Of a DNA stretch of 64,000 bases, positions 25,534 to 33,759 are shown in pieces. Under the pieces are notes generated by a model. The model was not told where the DNA came from, did no database searches, and saw only the letters and a list, made by a program, of their open reading frames with translations. The first letter of the stretch is position 1; the number at the start of each line of letters is the position of its first letter. The position numbers and the translations under genes were made by a program. The stretch is from Clostridium sp. chh4-2 (GTDB lineage Bacteria > Bacillota > Clostridia > Lachnospirales > Lachnospiraceae): the NCBI RefSeq assembly GCF_002899675.1, contig NZ_PKUU01000003.1, forward strand, positions 124,001 through 188,000. The letters run 5' to 3'.

Positions 25534-26229
25534 ATGACACTGGAAGAACTGACCGTCAAATATCCTAAGGTTGAACCTTACATCAGGAACATGCCGGAGG
25601 AAATCAAAAAGCGCTATACCATTAAAAAATTTCCTCCCGGCCACATCATTCACCAGAAACATTTTGCGCTGGATTACTTCGGCATCGTATGCAATGGGGA
25701 TCACCGGGTGATCAATGAATTTGAAAACGGCAATGTGTTCATGATCGAAAAAAATGAACCCATTGATTTTGTGGGCGAGGTGACCATTCTGGCGGGAATG
25801 GCGGAAACTTCGGTAACCATCGAGACGATTACGGAATGCACCATTCTCATGATTTCCAGAAAGGATTTTGAAAGCTGGATTGAGCAGGACATTCATTTTC
25901 TGAGACTGGTGGCTCAGAAGGTGGCATTTAAACTGTACCGTTCCTCATACACCAACGGGGCCAAATTATTTTACCCGCCGAACTTTCTGCTACTTGATTA
26001 CCTGTTAAAGTATGCCAAGGAGAAGGGCATAGAAGGGGAAAAACAGGTGGTGGTGACGAAAACCAGGCAGGAACTCAACGAGGAACTGGGGATGACGGTA
26101 AAAACCATTAACCGCACCATCGGCAAACTGAAGGAAGATGGGCTGGTATCCATGCGGAAAGGGAAGATGGTTATGGATTTGGAGCAGTATGAGAGAGGAA
26201 AAAAGGAAATCGTTTATTATGTGAAGTGA
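25534..26229 (+). CDS. Crp/Fnr-family transcriptional regulator
   Basis: 231 residues: cyclic-nucleotide-binding-type beta barrel at about 15-130 (FPPGHIIHQKHFALDYFGIVCNG; FVGEVTILAGMAETSVTIETIT), then a winged helix with TRQELNEELGMTVKTINRTIGKLKEDG at about 177-203. No CxxC cluster typical of Fnr iron-sulfur sensors is present, so the effector is probably a small molecule. GGAGG precedes the ATG. The gene is followed after 13 bases by larA and is divergent from the amidohydrolase operon; it likely controls both. Confidence 0.87.
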   Translation: MTLEELTVKYPKVEPYIRNMPEEIKKRYTIKKFPPGHIIHQKHFALDYFGIVCNGDHRVINEFENGNVFMIEKNEPIDFVGEVTILAGMAETSVTIETITECTILMISRKDFESWIEQDIHFLRLVAQKVAFKLYRSSYTNGAKLFYPPNFLLLDYLLKYAKEKGIEGEKQVVVTKTRQELNEELGMTVKTINRTIGKLKEDGLVSMRKGKMVMDLEQYERGKKEIVYYVK

Positions 26230-26242
26230 GAAGGAGGCAGCT

Positions 26243-27517
26243 ATGAAAATCGAATTACCATATGGAAAAGGCCATATTCATGCGGAAATCCCGGACGACA
26301 GAATTGCAGGCGTAATACACAGCCGTTTAGACGGCCGGATCACCGAATTATCCCAAGAGGAACTGGTAAAGCAGTCTTTGGAAAATCCAATCGGCAGCCC
26401 CAGGCTGAAAGAACTGGCCCGCGCCGCTCATACGATTGTAATCATATGCAGCGATCACACCAGGCCGGTTCCCAGCAAAGTGATCATTCCTCAGATGCTG
26501 GAGGAAATCAGGGAGGGCAATCCAAAAGCCGACATCACCTTACTGATCGCCACCGGATGCCACCGGGAGACCACCAGGGAGGAACTGGCGGAAAAATTCG
26601 GAGAAGAGATCGTTTCGAATGAAAAGATACTGGTGCACGACTGTCTCACCGGCCCCTTCGTATCCTTAGGCACTCTCCCGTCCGGCGGGGAATTGAAAAT
26701 CAATGAAACTGCGGCCAAGGCAGATCTTCTGATTGCGGAAGGATTTATCGAACCCCACTTTTTTGCGGGATATTCCGGCGGAAGAAAGAGTGTACTTCCC
26801 GGTGTGGCGGCGGCCCAAACCGTATGGGGCAACCATTGTTCCAAGCTGATCGCCGATCCCAATTCCAGATGCGGAATCCTTTCCGGCAATCCCATTCACG
26901 AGGATATGGCGGCAGCGGCCAGGATGGCAAACCTGAAATTCATCGTAAATGTGGTGATTAATTCGAAAAAAGAGGTGATCGGATCATTTGCAGGAGACGG
27001 GGAGAACGCTCATCTGGCCGGTTGCCGGTTCCTGGACGAACTTTGCAGAAGCCAGGTGGAAAAAGCGGATATTGTGGTAACCACCAACAACGGTTACCCA
27101 TTGGATCAGAATATCTACCAGTCTGTAAAGGGAATGACCACCGCGGAAGCCGCCTGTAAGCCGGGAGGAATCATCATTATAGCGGCGGAATGCGGGGACG
27201 GAATCGGAGGAGATGAATTTTACCGGACATTTAAGAACCATGAGTCCGCAGAGGCAGTGATGAATGATATTTTGAACACTCCACAGGACAAAACCGTGCC
27301 GGATCAGTGGCAGTCCCAGATATTCGCCCGGGTTTTGATGGATCATCCGGTGATCTTTGTGAGTTCGGCGGCGGAAAATGTCGTCAGGGATTTTCATATG
27401 ATCCCGGCGGGCAGCGTGGAAGAAGCCATCAGGATCGCAGATGAGATGACGGAAAGCAAAGGAAAAATCTTAGTGATTCCGGAGGGAATCTCTAATATAT
27501 TGAGTGAAACAGAGTAA
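26243..27517 (+). CDS. larA: LarA-family nickel-pincer racemase/epimerase
   Basis: 424 residues, full family length. SDHTRPVP (about residue 71) and GYSGGRKSVLPGV (about 177-189, containing the Lys that holds the pyridinium-thioacid cofactor in LarA) are diagnostic; ATGCHRETTREEL is the third motif. LarA enzymes racemise lactate or epimerise other 2-hydroxyacids with a nickel pincer nucleotide. The LarBCE cofactor genes are not in the window. It is co-transcribed with the Crp/Fnr-type regulator. Eleven bases after its TAA begins a long hairpin element (27529). The true substrate may differ from lactate, since the family is broad. Confidence 0.85.
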   Translation: MKIELPYGKGHIHAEIPDDRIAGVIHSRLDGRITELSQEELVKQSLENPIGSPRLKELARAAHTIVIICSDHTRPVPSKVIIPQMLEEIREGNPKADITLLIATGCHRETTREELAEKFGEEIVSNEKILVHDCLTGPFVSLGTLPSGGELKINETAAKADLLIAEGFIEPHFFAGYSGGRKSVLPGVAAAQTVWGNHCSKLIADPNSRCGILSGNPIHEDMAAAARMANLKFIVNVVINSKKEVIGSFAGDGENAHLAGCRFLDELCRSQVEKADIVVTTNNGYPLDQNIYQSVKGMTTAEAACKPGGIIIIAAECGDGIGGDEFYRTFKNHESAEAVMNDILNTPQDKTVPDQWQSQIFARVLMDHPVIFVSSAAENVVRDFHMIPAGSVEEAIRIADEMTESKGKILVIPEGISNILSETE

Positions 27518-27528
27518 AGAGATAAATA

Positions 27529-27945
27529 ATTGTTATTTAACGGGGTTGGCGAAGGGGGTATGCCCGGAATCGGGTTGCGAGGAAGGGAGAGGCGGTCTTT
27601 ACGGGGAACCCGGGCGGGGGGAGAACGAAAAAAGGCCAATTGGGATTCGGGATTCGCCCCTAAGTGATACTAAGACCCACAAGTACAGAAAGAGATAGGA
27701 TCGCGCCCATTCGCAGTGAACTCCTTATGACTTCACTGCTCAAGGGGCGCTTAGAAACTGATTCGGAATTCAGTTTCTACCTGTCTCTTTCTGTACTTGC
27801 GTGTCTAAGAATCACTAAAGGGGTTCCATACGATCCCAATTGTCCTTTTTCGTTCTCCCCCCGCCCGGGTTCCCCGTAAAGACCGCCTCTCCCTTCCTCA
27901 CAACCCGATTCCGTGCTGGTTTTCGCTAGCCTGGTTAAAAACAAT
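27529..27945 (+). repeat. Long-hairpin element A (type I, plus orientation)
   Basis: About 417 bases that fold back on themselves nearly end to end. Terminal repeat ATTGTTATTTAACG at the left matches GGTTAAAAACAAT at the right. Inside come long imperfectly paired arms, an asymmetric internal loop (strands 27642-27660 and 27820-27837), an inner helix, and two apical hairpins: GCGCCC...GCAGTGAA/TTCACTGC...GGGCGC and TAGAAACTGA/TCAGTTTCTA. The element starts 11 bases after the larA stop codon in the same direction. Open frames crossing it are by-products of the palindrome. Elements D and E share ends and loop strands with it. Confidence 0.85.
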
Positions 27946-27976
27946 AGATGTGCTCAGGTAGTTGTAGGGAACCGCA

Positions 27977-28028
27977 TTTACATAGATCTTCAAGGAATTT
28001 TCGGAAATGCCTTCACGGTTGATGTAAA
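27977..28028. repeat. Short dispersed palindrome (copy 2)
   Basis: TTTACATAGA...AAGGAATTTTCGGAAATGCCTT...GATGTAAA, the same length and layout as the palindrome at 4806-4857. It links hairpin elements A and B and recurs, diverged, between C and D. Confidence 0.75.
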
Positions 28029-28048
28029 AACTTACTCACTACTCCATC

Positions 28049-28571
28049 AAATCTTTTTTACCCTCAGCCAGCCAAGCAACAGCCGGAAAGAAGGGGAAAC
28101 CTGGGTGGTCGGCGGTAATGATAAGAGATAGGGGATCGTTTGCAGACCCTTAGAGGTACTTGGCCGGCAGAAATGAAAAAAGGCAGACAAATACTGAATT
28201 CCGAAGAGGCTGCTGAAAAAGTCCCAGATTTTGTAAATTCAAAAATGTCATCCCATTTTATACACAATAATTTGATATGAAGTGGTGAAAATATAATTAA
28301 AAACCCTGGATTTTTGACATAAAATGGGGAATGAATTTTAAGCAAAACACTTTTTCAGCAGCCTCATTCCGAATCAGTATTTGAGGCGCCCCTTGAGCGG
28401 TGAAGTCATCAGGAGTTCACCGCGAATGGGCGCCGCTCTGCCTTTTTTCGTTTCTGGCGACCTTAGTACCTCTTAGGGGCGAAACTCGAATCCCCTATCT
28501 CTTATCATTACCGCCGACCACCCAGGTTTCCCCTTCTTTCCGGCGTATCTTAGCCAGTTAAATAAAGATTT
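28049..28571 (-). repeat. Long-hairpin element B (type II, minus orientation, interrupted by a MITE)
   Basis: Terminal repeat AAATCTTT/AAAGATTT; without the insertion it would be about 355 bases. Read on the minus strand it has the same order of parts as element C: arms GCCGGAAAGAAGGGG, asymmetric loop, inner helix, GCGCC hairpin with GCGGTGAA/TTCACCGC, then CAAATACTGA/TCAGTATTTG. That last hairpin loop is split by a 160-base MITE. Beyond its 3' end it shares about 30 more bases with the flank of C, leading into the short palindrome. Its 5' end faces helD but does not abut a stop codon. Confidence 0.85.
28206..28365. mobile_element. 160-bp MITE inside hairpin element B
   Basis: Perfect 17-bp terminal inverted repeats GAGGCTGCTGAAAAAGT/ACTTTTTCAGCAGCCTC, no coding capacity, and an 8-bp target duplication ATTCCGAA at 28198-28205 and 28366-28373. 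Removing the insert and one duplicate restores the apical hairpin seen intact in element C. The mobilising transposase is not in the window; family assignment is left open. Confidence 0.9.
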
Positions 28572-28709
28572 GCAACAGCCCTTTCTTTCACCTTAATTTT
28601 ATCACAGATCACGGTGCGCAACAAGACTGTTTTTTAGGTTCCGGTTATGCTAGACTTGTTTGAGTAACTGTGGGGCAGAATTCAGAACTCAGGAAGGATA
28701 ATTTGCAGA

Positions 28710-30872
28710 ATGATGAATAAGCAGACGGAATTAGAATTTGAAAACAAAAGGCTGGAGCAGACAATTTCTCTGGCAAAGCAGCAGCTGAACCAGGCCAAAC
28801 AGCGCAATGAGGACAACAAATCAGCGATTATAGCCGCTAAAAAAGAGGTTCGCGAAAATACTTCCCATTCCATTTCAAATCTCTGGTCCTCAGATGATTT
28901 CGAAGCTCTTGCGGAACTGAGTCAGTATGTAGATCCGGTCAATGAAAAGATTGCCGATTATGAAGAGGTGGCAAATAAAATATCGGTTCTGGAAACTCTG
29001 ATTCAGTCTCCCTATTTTGCCCGGATTGATTTTAAATTTGAGGATGAAGACCAGTTTGAGCCGATCTATATCGGAAGGTCTTCTTTAAAAGAAGAAAAAA
29101 GCAGGGAAATGTATATCTATGATTGGAGATCTCCGATTGCAAGCGTTTTTTACCGCTTCGTGACAGGGCCCGCATTCTATGACGCCCCCGGCGGAAGGAT
29201 TACAGGAGAGGTGGATTTAAAACGTCAGTATGAGATAAAAAAGGGGGTGCTGGAGTATTTTTTCGACGCCGACGTACAAATTACCGATGAATTTTTAAGA
29301 AAACTGCTGTCTCAGAATACATCGCCCAAGATGAAAACCATCGTGGAAACCATTCAGAGGGAGCAGGACATGGTCATCCGCGACATGGAAAATGACCTGA
29401 TGATGGTGCAGGGAGTGGCCGGAAGCGGTAAGACCTCCATTGCCCTTCACAGAGCGGCCTATCTGATGTATCAGGGACTGTCCAACCGGCTGGCCGCCCA
29501 CAACATCATAATCATTTCCCCCAACCCCCTGTTCGAACAGTATATTTCCAACGTGCTGCCGGAACTGGGAGAGAGCAATGTGGTTTCCGTTGTATTTGAA
29601 GAGATGGTTTCGGCAATTTTACAGAGAGAACACATCCAGTCCAGAAACCAGTTCTTAGAAAACCTGATCACCAGCAAAAAATACCGCAGTGTGATCAAAA
29701 ACAGCATGGAATTTAAGATGTCCCCATCTTTTAAGGAGATATTAGACCGTTTTATCTGCGACCTGCCTCACCGCTGGATTGCATTTGACGACATCTGTTT
29801 TGAAGGGGAATGCATTGTAACCAAGGAAATGCTGAGAGACAGGACGCTTGTAAGGGCAGAAGTTCCGCTGGGCACAAAGCTAAGGCAGCTGGAAGATTAT
29901 GTTGTGGAGTCAATACGGGAATCGAAGAAAATCCGTATGGGCAGAGAAGAAGAGGTCATTATCATCAATGAAATGAGGCGTTTTACAGAGCTGAACCTTC
30001 TGAACCTTTACAGAGCCCTTTTCAACGACCGCGAATATTTTTACCATTTGGCGGAGGGAATCGGGCAAAACGCTTCCATGGACCGGATTATAAAATACAC
30101 CCGGGAGAATTTAAACAGCAATTTGCTGTACTATGATGACGCCGCCGTTTTAACGTATTTAAGGCTGAAAATCTATGGAACGGGAAAATATAAAAATATT
30201 AAACAGGTAGTCATCGACGAAGCCCAGGATTATTATCCTCTCCAATATGAGATATTCAGCCTTCTGTTCTCCAATGCCAAATTCACTGTATTAGGAGATA
30301 TGAACCAAACGCTGGAAAAACAGGAGGACATCTCCCTATACGAACAAATCGCTAAAATACTGAATAAAAAGAAATCTTCCCTCATCACCATGGACAAAAG
30401 TTTCCGCTGCACCAATGAAATCCTGAACTACAGCCTAAAATTCATCGACCAGCACCCGGAGATCAAGAGCTTCAACCGCAAAGGCGAAGAACCCCAGCTT
30501 TTCACAGCCAAAGACCAGGAGGATCTAGTCGGCAAAATACTTGTGGAAGTCAACGTCTGTCAGAAAATGGGATATCAGTCGGTGGGCCTGATCTGCAAAT
30601 CAGAGAGAAACGCCGCCCGCCTCTTTGACCAGCTGAAAGACAAAATAGAACTTCAATTAATCGAAAACGAGAGCATGTCGGATTTAAACGGCGTTTTTAT
30701 CATTCCGGTCTATATGTCCAAGGGTCTGGAATTCGACGCTGTCTTAATCTGCGACTGCGAATCTGAAAATTATCACAGCGAAGACGACAAAAAACTCCTA
30801 TATATCGCATGCACAAGAGCCCTCCACCGCCTGAACCTCTTTACCAAGGGGGAGAATAAAATCTTTATTTAG
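28710..30872 (+). CDS. helD: HelD-type RNA polymerase recycling helicase (UvrD superfamily)
   Basis: 720 residues. N-terminal coiled coil (about 1-60) followed by a HelD-type insertion, Walker A GVAGSGKTSIALHRAAYL near 233-250, VIDEAQDYYPLQ near 500, and the C-terminal superfamily 1 motifs MDKSFRCTNEIL, YMSKGLEFDAVLI and LYIACTRALHRL. HelD strips stalled RNA polymerase from DNA. The ribosome site is modest (AGGAAGGA some 12 bases upstream). The gene stands between two mirror-image blocks of hairpin elements. Its last four sense codons plus the TAG stop lie in or at the edge of the terminal repeat of element C, so the C-terminal residues may have been supplied by the element. Confidence 0.87.
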   Translation: MMNKQTELEFENKRLEQTISLAKQQLNQAKQRNEDNKSAIIAAKKEVRENTSHSISNLWSSDDFEALAELSQYVDPVNEKIADYEEVANKISVLETLIQSPYFARIDFKFEDEDQFEPIYIGRSSLKEEKSREMYIYDWRSPIASVFYRFVTGPAFYDAPGGRITGEVDLKRQYEIKKGVLEYFFDADVQITDEFLRKLLSQNTSPKMKTIVETIQREQDMVIRDMENDLMMVQGVAGSGKTSIALHRAAYLMYQGLSNRLAAHNIIIISPNPLFEQYISNVLPELGESNVVSVVFEEMVSAILQREHIQSRNQFLENLITSKKYRSVIKNSMEFKMSPSFKEILDRFICDLPHRWIAFDDICFEGECIVTKEMLRDRTLVRAEVPLGTKLRQLEDYVVESIRESKKIRMGREEEVIIINEMRRFTELNLLNLYRALFNDREYFYHLAEGIGQNASMDRIIKYTRENLNSNLLYYDDAAVLTYLRLKIYGTGKYKNIKQVVIDEAQDYYPLQYEIFSLLFSNAKFTVLGDMNQTLEKQEDISLYEQIAKILNKKKSSLITMDKSFRCTNEILNYSLKFIDQHPEIKSFNRKGEEPQLFTAKDQEDLVGKILVEVNVCQKMGYQSVGLICKSERNAARLFDQLKDKIELQLIENESMSDLNGVFIIPVYMSKGLEFDAVLICDCESENYHSEDDKKLLYIACTRALHRLNLFTKGENKIFI

Positions 30873-31210
30873 TTGAGTAAGAAACGCCGGAAAGAAGGGA
30901 GCACCCGGGCGGCGGGCAGAAATGAAAAGGCATAGGGGATTCGGGTTACGACCCTAAGTGATACTAGGCCGCCAAGAACGGAAAAAGGCAGCGCGGCGCC
31001 ATTCGCGATGAACTCTTTATGACTTCATCGCTCAAGGGCGCCTCAAATACTGATTCGGAATTCAGTATTTGTCTGCCTTTTTCCGCTCTTGCCGTCCAAG
31101 TATCACTAAGGGTCTGCACACGATCCCCTATGCCTTTTCATTTCTGCCCGCCGCCCGGGTGCTCCCTTCTTTCCGGCTGTTACCTGGCTAGCTAAGGATA
31201 AAAAAGATTT
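30859..31210 (+). repeat. Long-hairpin element C (type II, plus orientation)
   Basis: About 352 bases, terminal repeat AAATCTTTATTTA at the left and TAAAAAAGATTT at the right. Arms ACGCCGGAAAGAAGGGAGC pair with the far end, then the asymmetric loop, inner helix AACGGAAAAAGGCAG, the GCGCC hairpin with GCGATGAA/TTCATCGC, and the hairpin CAAATACTGA/TCAGTATTTG. This uninterrupted copy shows what element B looked like before the MITE. The helD stop codon is inside its left terminal repeat. Confidence 0.85.
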
Positions 31211-31227
31211 GATGGATTGTGAGTATG

Positions 31228-31375
31228 TTTTTACATCAACCGTTAAGTCTTTTTCAGAAATGCTTTCATCATTTAATGCAAAGGGTGAGGTCATTTTGTG
31301 AAATGCCTTGACGTTTAAAGTAAAATCTGAAGGCATTTTTGAGAATCACCTCACAGTCTATATAAATGTGGCATT
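31228..31375. repeat. Diverged short palindromes between elements C and D
   Basis: TTTTTACATCAACCGT opens a unit homologous to the palindrome between A and B (read inverted), followed by a second degenerate unit with GAAATGCCTT and AAGGCATTT and ending in GTCTATATAAATGTGG, which matches the other edge of the A-B palindrome. It links C to D in the same order as in the A-B block. Confidence 0.6.
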
Positions 31376-31397
31376 GAATAAATACCAATGCATCAAT

Positions 31398-31811
31398 ATT
31401 GTTTTTAACAAGGCTAGCGAAAACCAGCACGGAATGGGGAGGCGGAACCGGGAGCCGAAGGTCAAAGGGGGTGTCCGGGCCGGGGGAAGGAAGATGCAGC
31501 TAAATGGGATCGTATGGAACCCCTTTAGAACTACTTAGGCCCGTAAGGGCAGAACGAGGCAGGTAAAAACTGATTTCCGTCTCAGTTTCTAAAGCGCCGC
31601 TGAGCAGCGAAGTCATCAAGAGTTCACTGCGAATGGCGCTGGCCTGCCTCGTTCTGTCCTTACGGGCCTTAGTAGTTCTTAGGGGCGAATCCCGAATCCC
31701 ATTTAGCTGTATCTACCTTCCCCGGCCCGGATTCCCTCTCAGATCGTTTCCTTCCGGTTCCGCCTCCCCGTTCCGTGCGTACCCCTTTCGCCACCTACGT
31801 TAAATTACAAT
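31398..31811 (-). repeat. Long-hairpin element D (type I, minus orientation)
   Basis: About 414 bases; terminal repeats ATTGTTTTTAAC at the left and GTTAAATTACAAT at the right match those of A. The core (about 31540-31685) is almost identical to element E, whereas the outer arms differ but remain largely self-complementary. Loop strands at 31506-31523 and 31682-31700 are identical to those of A and E. The stop codon of the spoVB gene (31805-31807, minus strand) is inside the terminal repeat. Confidence 0.85.
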
Positions 31812-33319
31812 TTATGCCCCTTTTTGTGGAAGAGAAGAAGGAGTCCTCCGTAGCATCCGCAGAGAAACAGAATGTGTACGCCTGTTTCTATAAAGAGAGA
31901 AAATCCTGTTTTAAATCGGTAGAGATCGAATAAGGCCAGGTAGATTCCTATGGATATCACCAGAAAGACCGCCGGTTTTACCAGCATGTTTAGCGGGTCC
32001 CAGTGAAATGGGACCAGTTTTTTTAGTGAAATCAGGTGCAGAGAAGACAGTAAAAGCTCGCTGGCCAGCATTCCCCACAGATAAGCCAGCATTCCGAACC
32101 GCGGAATGCCTACCAGGACAAAGGCCAGGCGTATGAGCATGGCGCAGACGTTCTGAACGAATGTGGTGGTGGTGCGTCCAAGCCCGTTTAAGATACTTCC
32201 CATGGTGGTCGCCAGATATAGAAATGGGCAGAGCCAGGCCAGAATGGTTATGTATTCTCCGGAATCCGCGTTGTGGAATACGCTGGTTCCCAGTTCATTG
32301 CCGAACAGTATGAACACTCCGATGCATAAAATGCCCATATAAAGGCTGTATCGCAGCGACATGGCGATGGTGGAGGAGATACGGCTGTCATTTCCTACGG
32401 ATTGGGCCTCTGCGACGGTGGGCAGAAGGAGCACCGACATGGAATTGGTGATGGTGGAAGGAAACAGGATAAAAGGCAGGGCCATACCGGTCAGGACGCC
32501 GTAGATGCTGAAGGCTTCCGAATCGGTCAAGCCGAATGCATTTAAACAGCTTGGAATCCAGATCGCTTCCGCACTGGCTAAGATGTTGAGCACCAGCCGG
32601 TTGCCCATCAGCGGAAGGGCCAGGGTCATGAGGGGCGAAGCCATTTCCTTGAAGTCTCCTAAGATGCCATATGGAGATTTTTCGGAATCAGGGGAGAACA
32701 GGCTGAAGGCCAGAATGGTGTACAGGCAGGAAGCCATTTCTCCGGTCAGATGGCCTAAAACGGCCAGATGCACCGTGATCTCCCGCCCCGATTCTACCAG
32801 AATGTTGGCGATGAAGAAGACTGCGCCCATGCGGATCACCTGTTCCACCACCTGAGAAAATGCGGGAACCTTTGTCTTTTTGATTCCATAATAGTAACCG
32901 TTGATGCAGGCATGGACGGCGGAAAATGGAACCGATAAGGCCATTAACGGGAGAAGCGGCGCACATCGTGCTTCCAATAGAACGTTTGTGGCCAGAAAAT
33001 CGGCATTTTGGCAGATCAGGAAGGAAAGCAGGATGGAGATGGACAGGGAGATGGCCAATCCGGTCCGGAATACCGCCTTTCCTTTCGACAGGTTGGCCGC
33101 AACGAACCTGGAGATGGCGGTCTGGATGGAGCCTGCACAGAGGGCAAAACAGATTCCGAAGATCGGATGAACCATGTTGTAAAGTCCCAGACCTTCCGCC
33201 CCAATGGTTCTTGAAAGGAAAATACGGTAGAAAAAGCCCAGGACGCGTGTCAGAAAACCGGTCATGGTGAGAAGGAGAGTGCCAGTAATAAGCGTATGCT
33301 TTTTGAAAAAATCGGTCAT
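31805..33319 (-). CDS. spoVB: SpoVB-like lipid II/polysaccharide flippase
   Basis: 504 residues from ATG 33319, chosen for the upstream CGGAG site; an ATG 39 bases earlier is possible. About fourteen membrane segments of the MOP superfamily, with the SpoVB-type N-terminus TGFLTRVLGFFYRIFLSRTIGAEGLGLYN and LPLMALSVPFSAVHACINGYYYG. SpoVB-type flippases translocate wall precursors, here probably in spore cortex formation. A sigma-E-like promoter lies just upstream. Its terminal codons run into the end of hairpin element D, and it is convergent with helD. Confidence 0.87.
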   Translation of the reverse strand: MTDFFKKHTLITGTLLLTMTGFLTRVLGFFYRIFLSRTIGAEGLGLYNMVHPIFGICFALCAGSIQTAISRFVAANLSKGKAVFRTGLAISLSISILLSFLICQNADFLATNVLLEARCAPLLPLMALSVPFSAVHACINGYYYGIKKTKVPAFSQVVEQVIRMGAVFFIANILVESGREITVHLAVLGHLTGEMASCLYTILAFSLFSPDSEKSPYGILGDFKEMASPLMTLALPLMGNRLVLNILASAEAIWIPSCLNAFGLTDSEAFSIYGVLTGMALPFILFPSTITNSMSVLLLPTVAEAQSVGNDSRISSTIAMSLRYSLYMGILCIGVFILFGNELGTSVFHNADSGEYITILAWLCPFLYLATTMGSILNGLGRTTTTFVQNVCAMLIRLAFVLVGIPRFGMLAYLWGMLASELLLSSLHLISLKKLVPFHWDPLNMLVKPAVFLVISIGIYLALFDLYRFKTGFSLFIETGVHILFLCGCYGGLLLLFHKKGHKL

Positions 33320-33346
33320 GGGAACTCCGTCAGAATATATTGATAC

Positions 33347-33375
33347 AATGTATTCCATTATGGAATCAAATATAC
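33347..33375 (-). promoter_or_regulatory. Sigma-E-like sporulation promoter for spoVB
   Basis: On the minus strand GTATATT, a 14-base spacer and AATACATT resemble the sigma-E boxes (ATATT with CATACA-T at 14 bases), ending 28 bases before the chosen start codon. This agrees with a mother-cell role for SpoVB. Confidence 0.4.
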
Positions 33376-33399
33376 GCAGGCTTTTATGGAAGAAGGAGG

Positions 33400-33759
33400 A
33401 AATATTTCTGGATCAGTGCGGAAAAGATGGCAGGCCCTGCCAGCGCTAAAATATTTTTTAAAATAAATTTGTCAACTGGAAACTGGTTCCAGCCCCATTT
33501 TCACCTGTTGGAATAAGCTGGAAAAGTCTCTGAGCCCCCATTTTATCTTGTGTTGTTCACAACATTTTACCATATTATTCATTCTTACAATTTCTTATCA
33601 CAGAGCGTAAAAAGGCGTAAAAAAAAGCACAGAGAAAGTTTATAGCATTTTCAAAAGACGTGTTATATACTAGGCAGCGTGATGTGAGTGATACAAAACA
33701 GATCGAGAAGATCGACGAAGCTTGTAACTGTAAACAAGAAATTAAAAGGAGAGAACAAC
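33400..33759. other. Intergenic region before the wall-binding protein
   Basis: No gene. It holds two small palindromes, TGGCAGG-C-CCTGCCA near 33429 and CTGGAA-N5-TTCCAG at 33476-33492, the latter possibly an operator. TATACT near 33666 is a possible -10 box for the next gene, without a clear -35 box. AAAGGAGAG just before 33760 is the ribosome site. Confidence 0.4.

Noticed and set aside
28064..28345. Open frame across the MITE and element B (minus strand), and similar frames in elements A, C, D and E
   Set aside because: They lie wholly within palindromic repeats, have no ribosome sites and no conserved protein features.
27529..28571. Group II intron, retron or IS with lost transposase
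   Set aside because: No reverse transcriptase or transposase fragment is visible in any copy, and no domain V-like hairpin was seen. The covarying helices argue for a non-coding unit.
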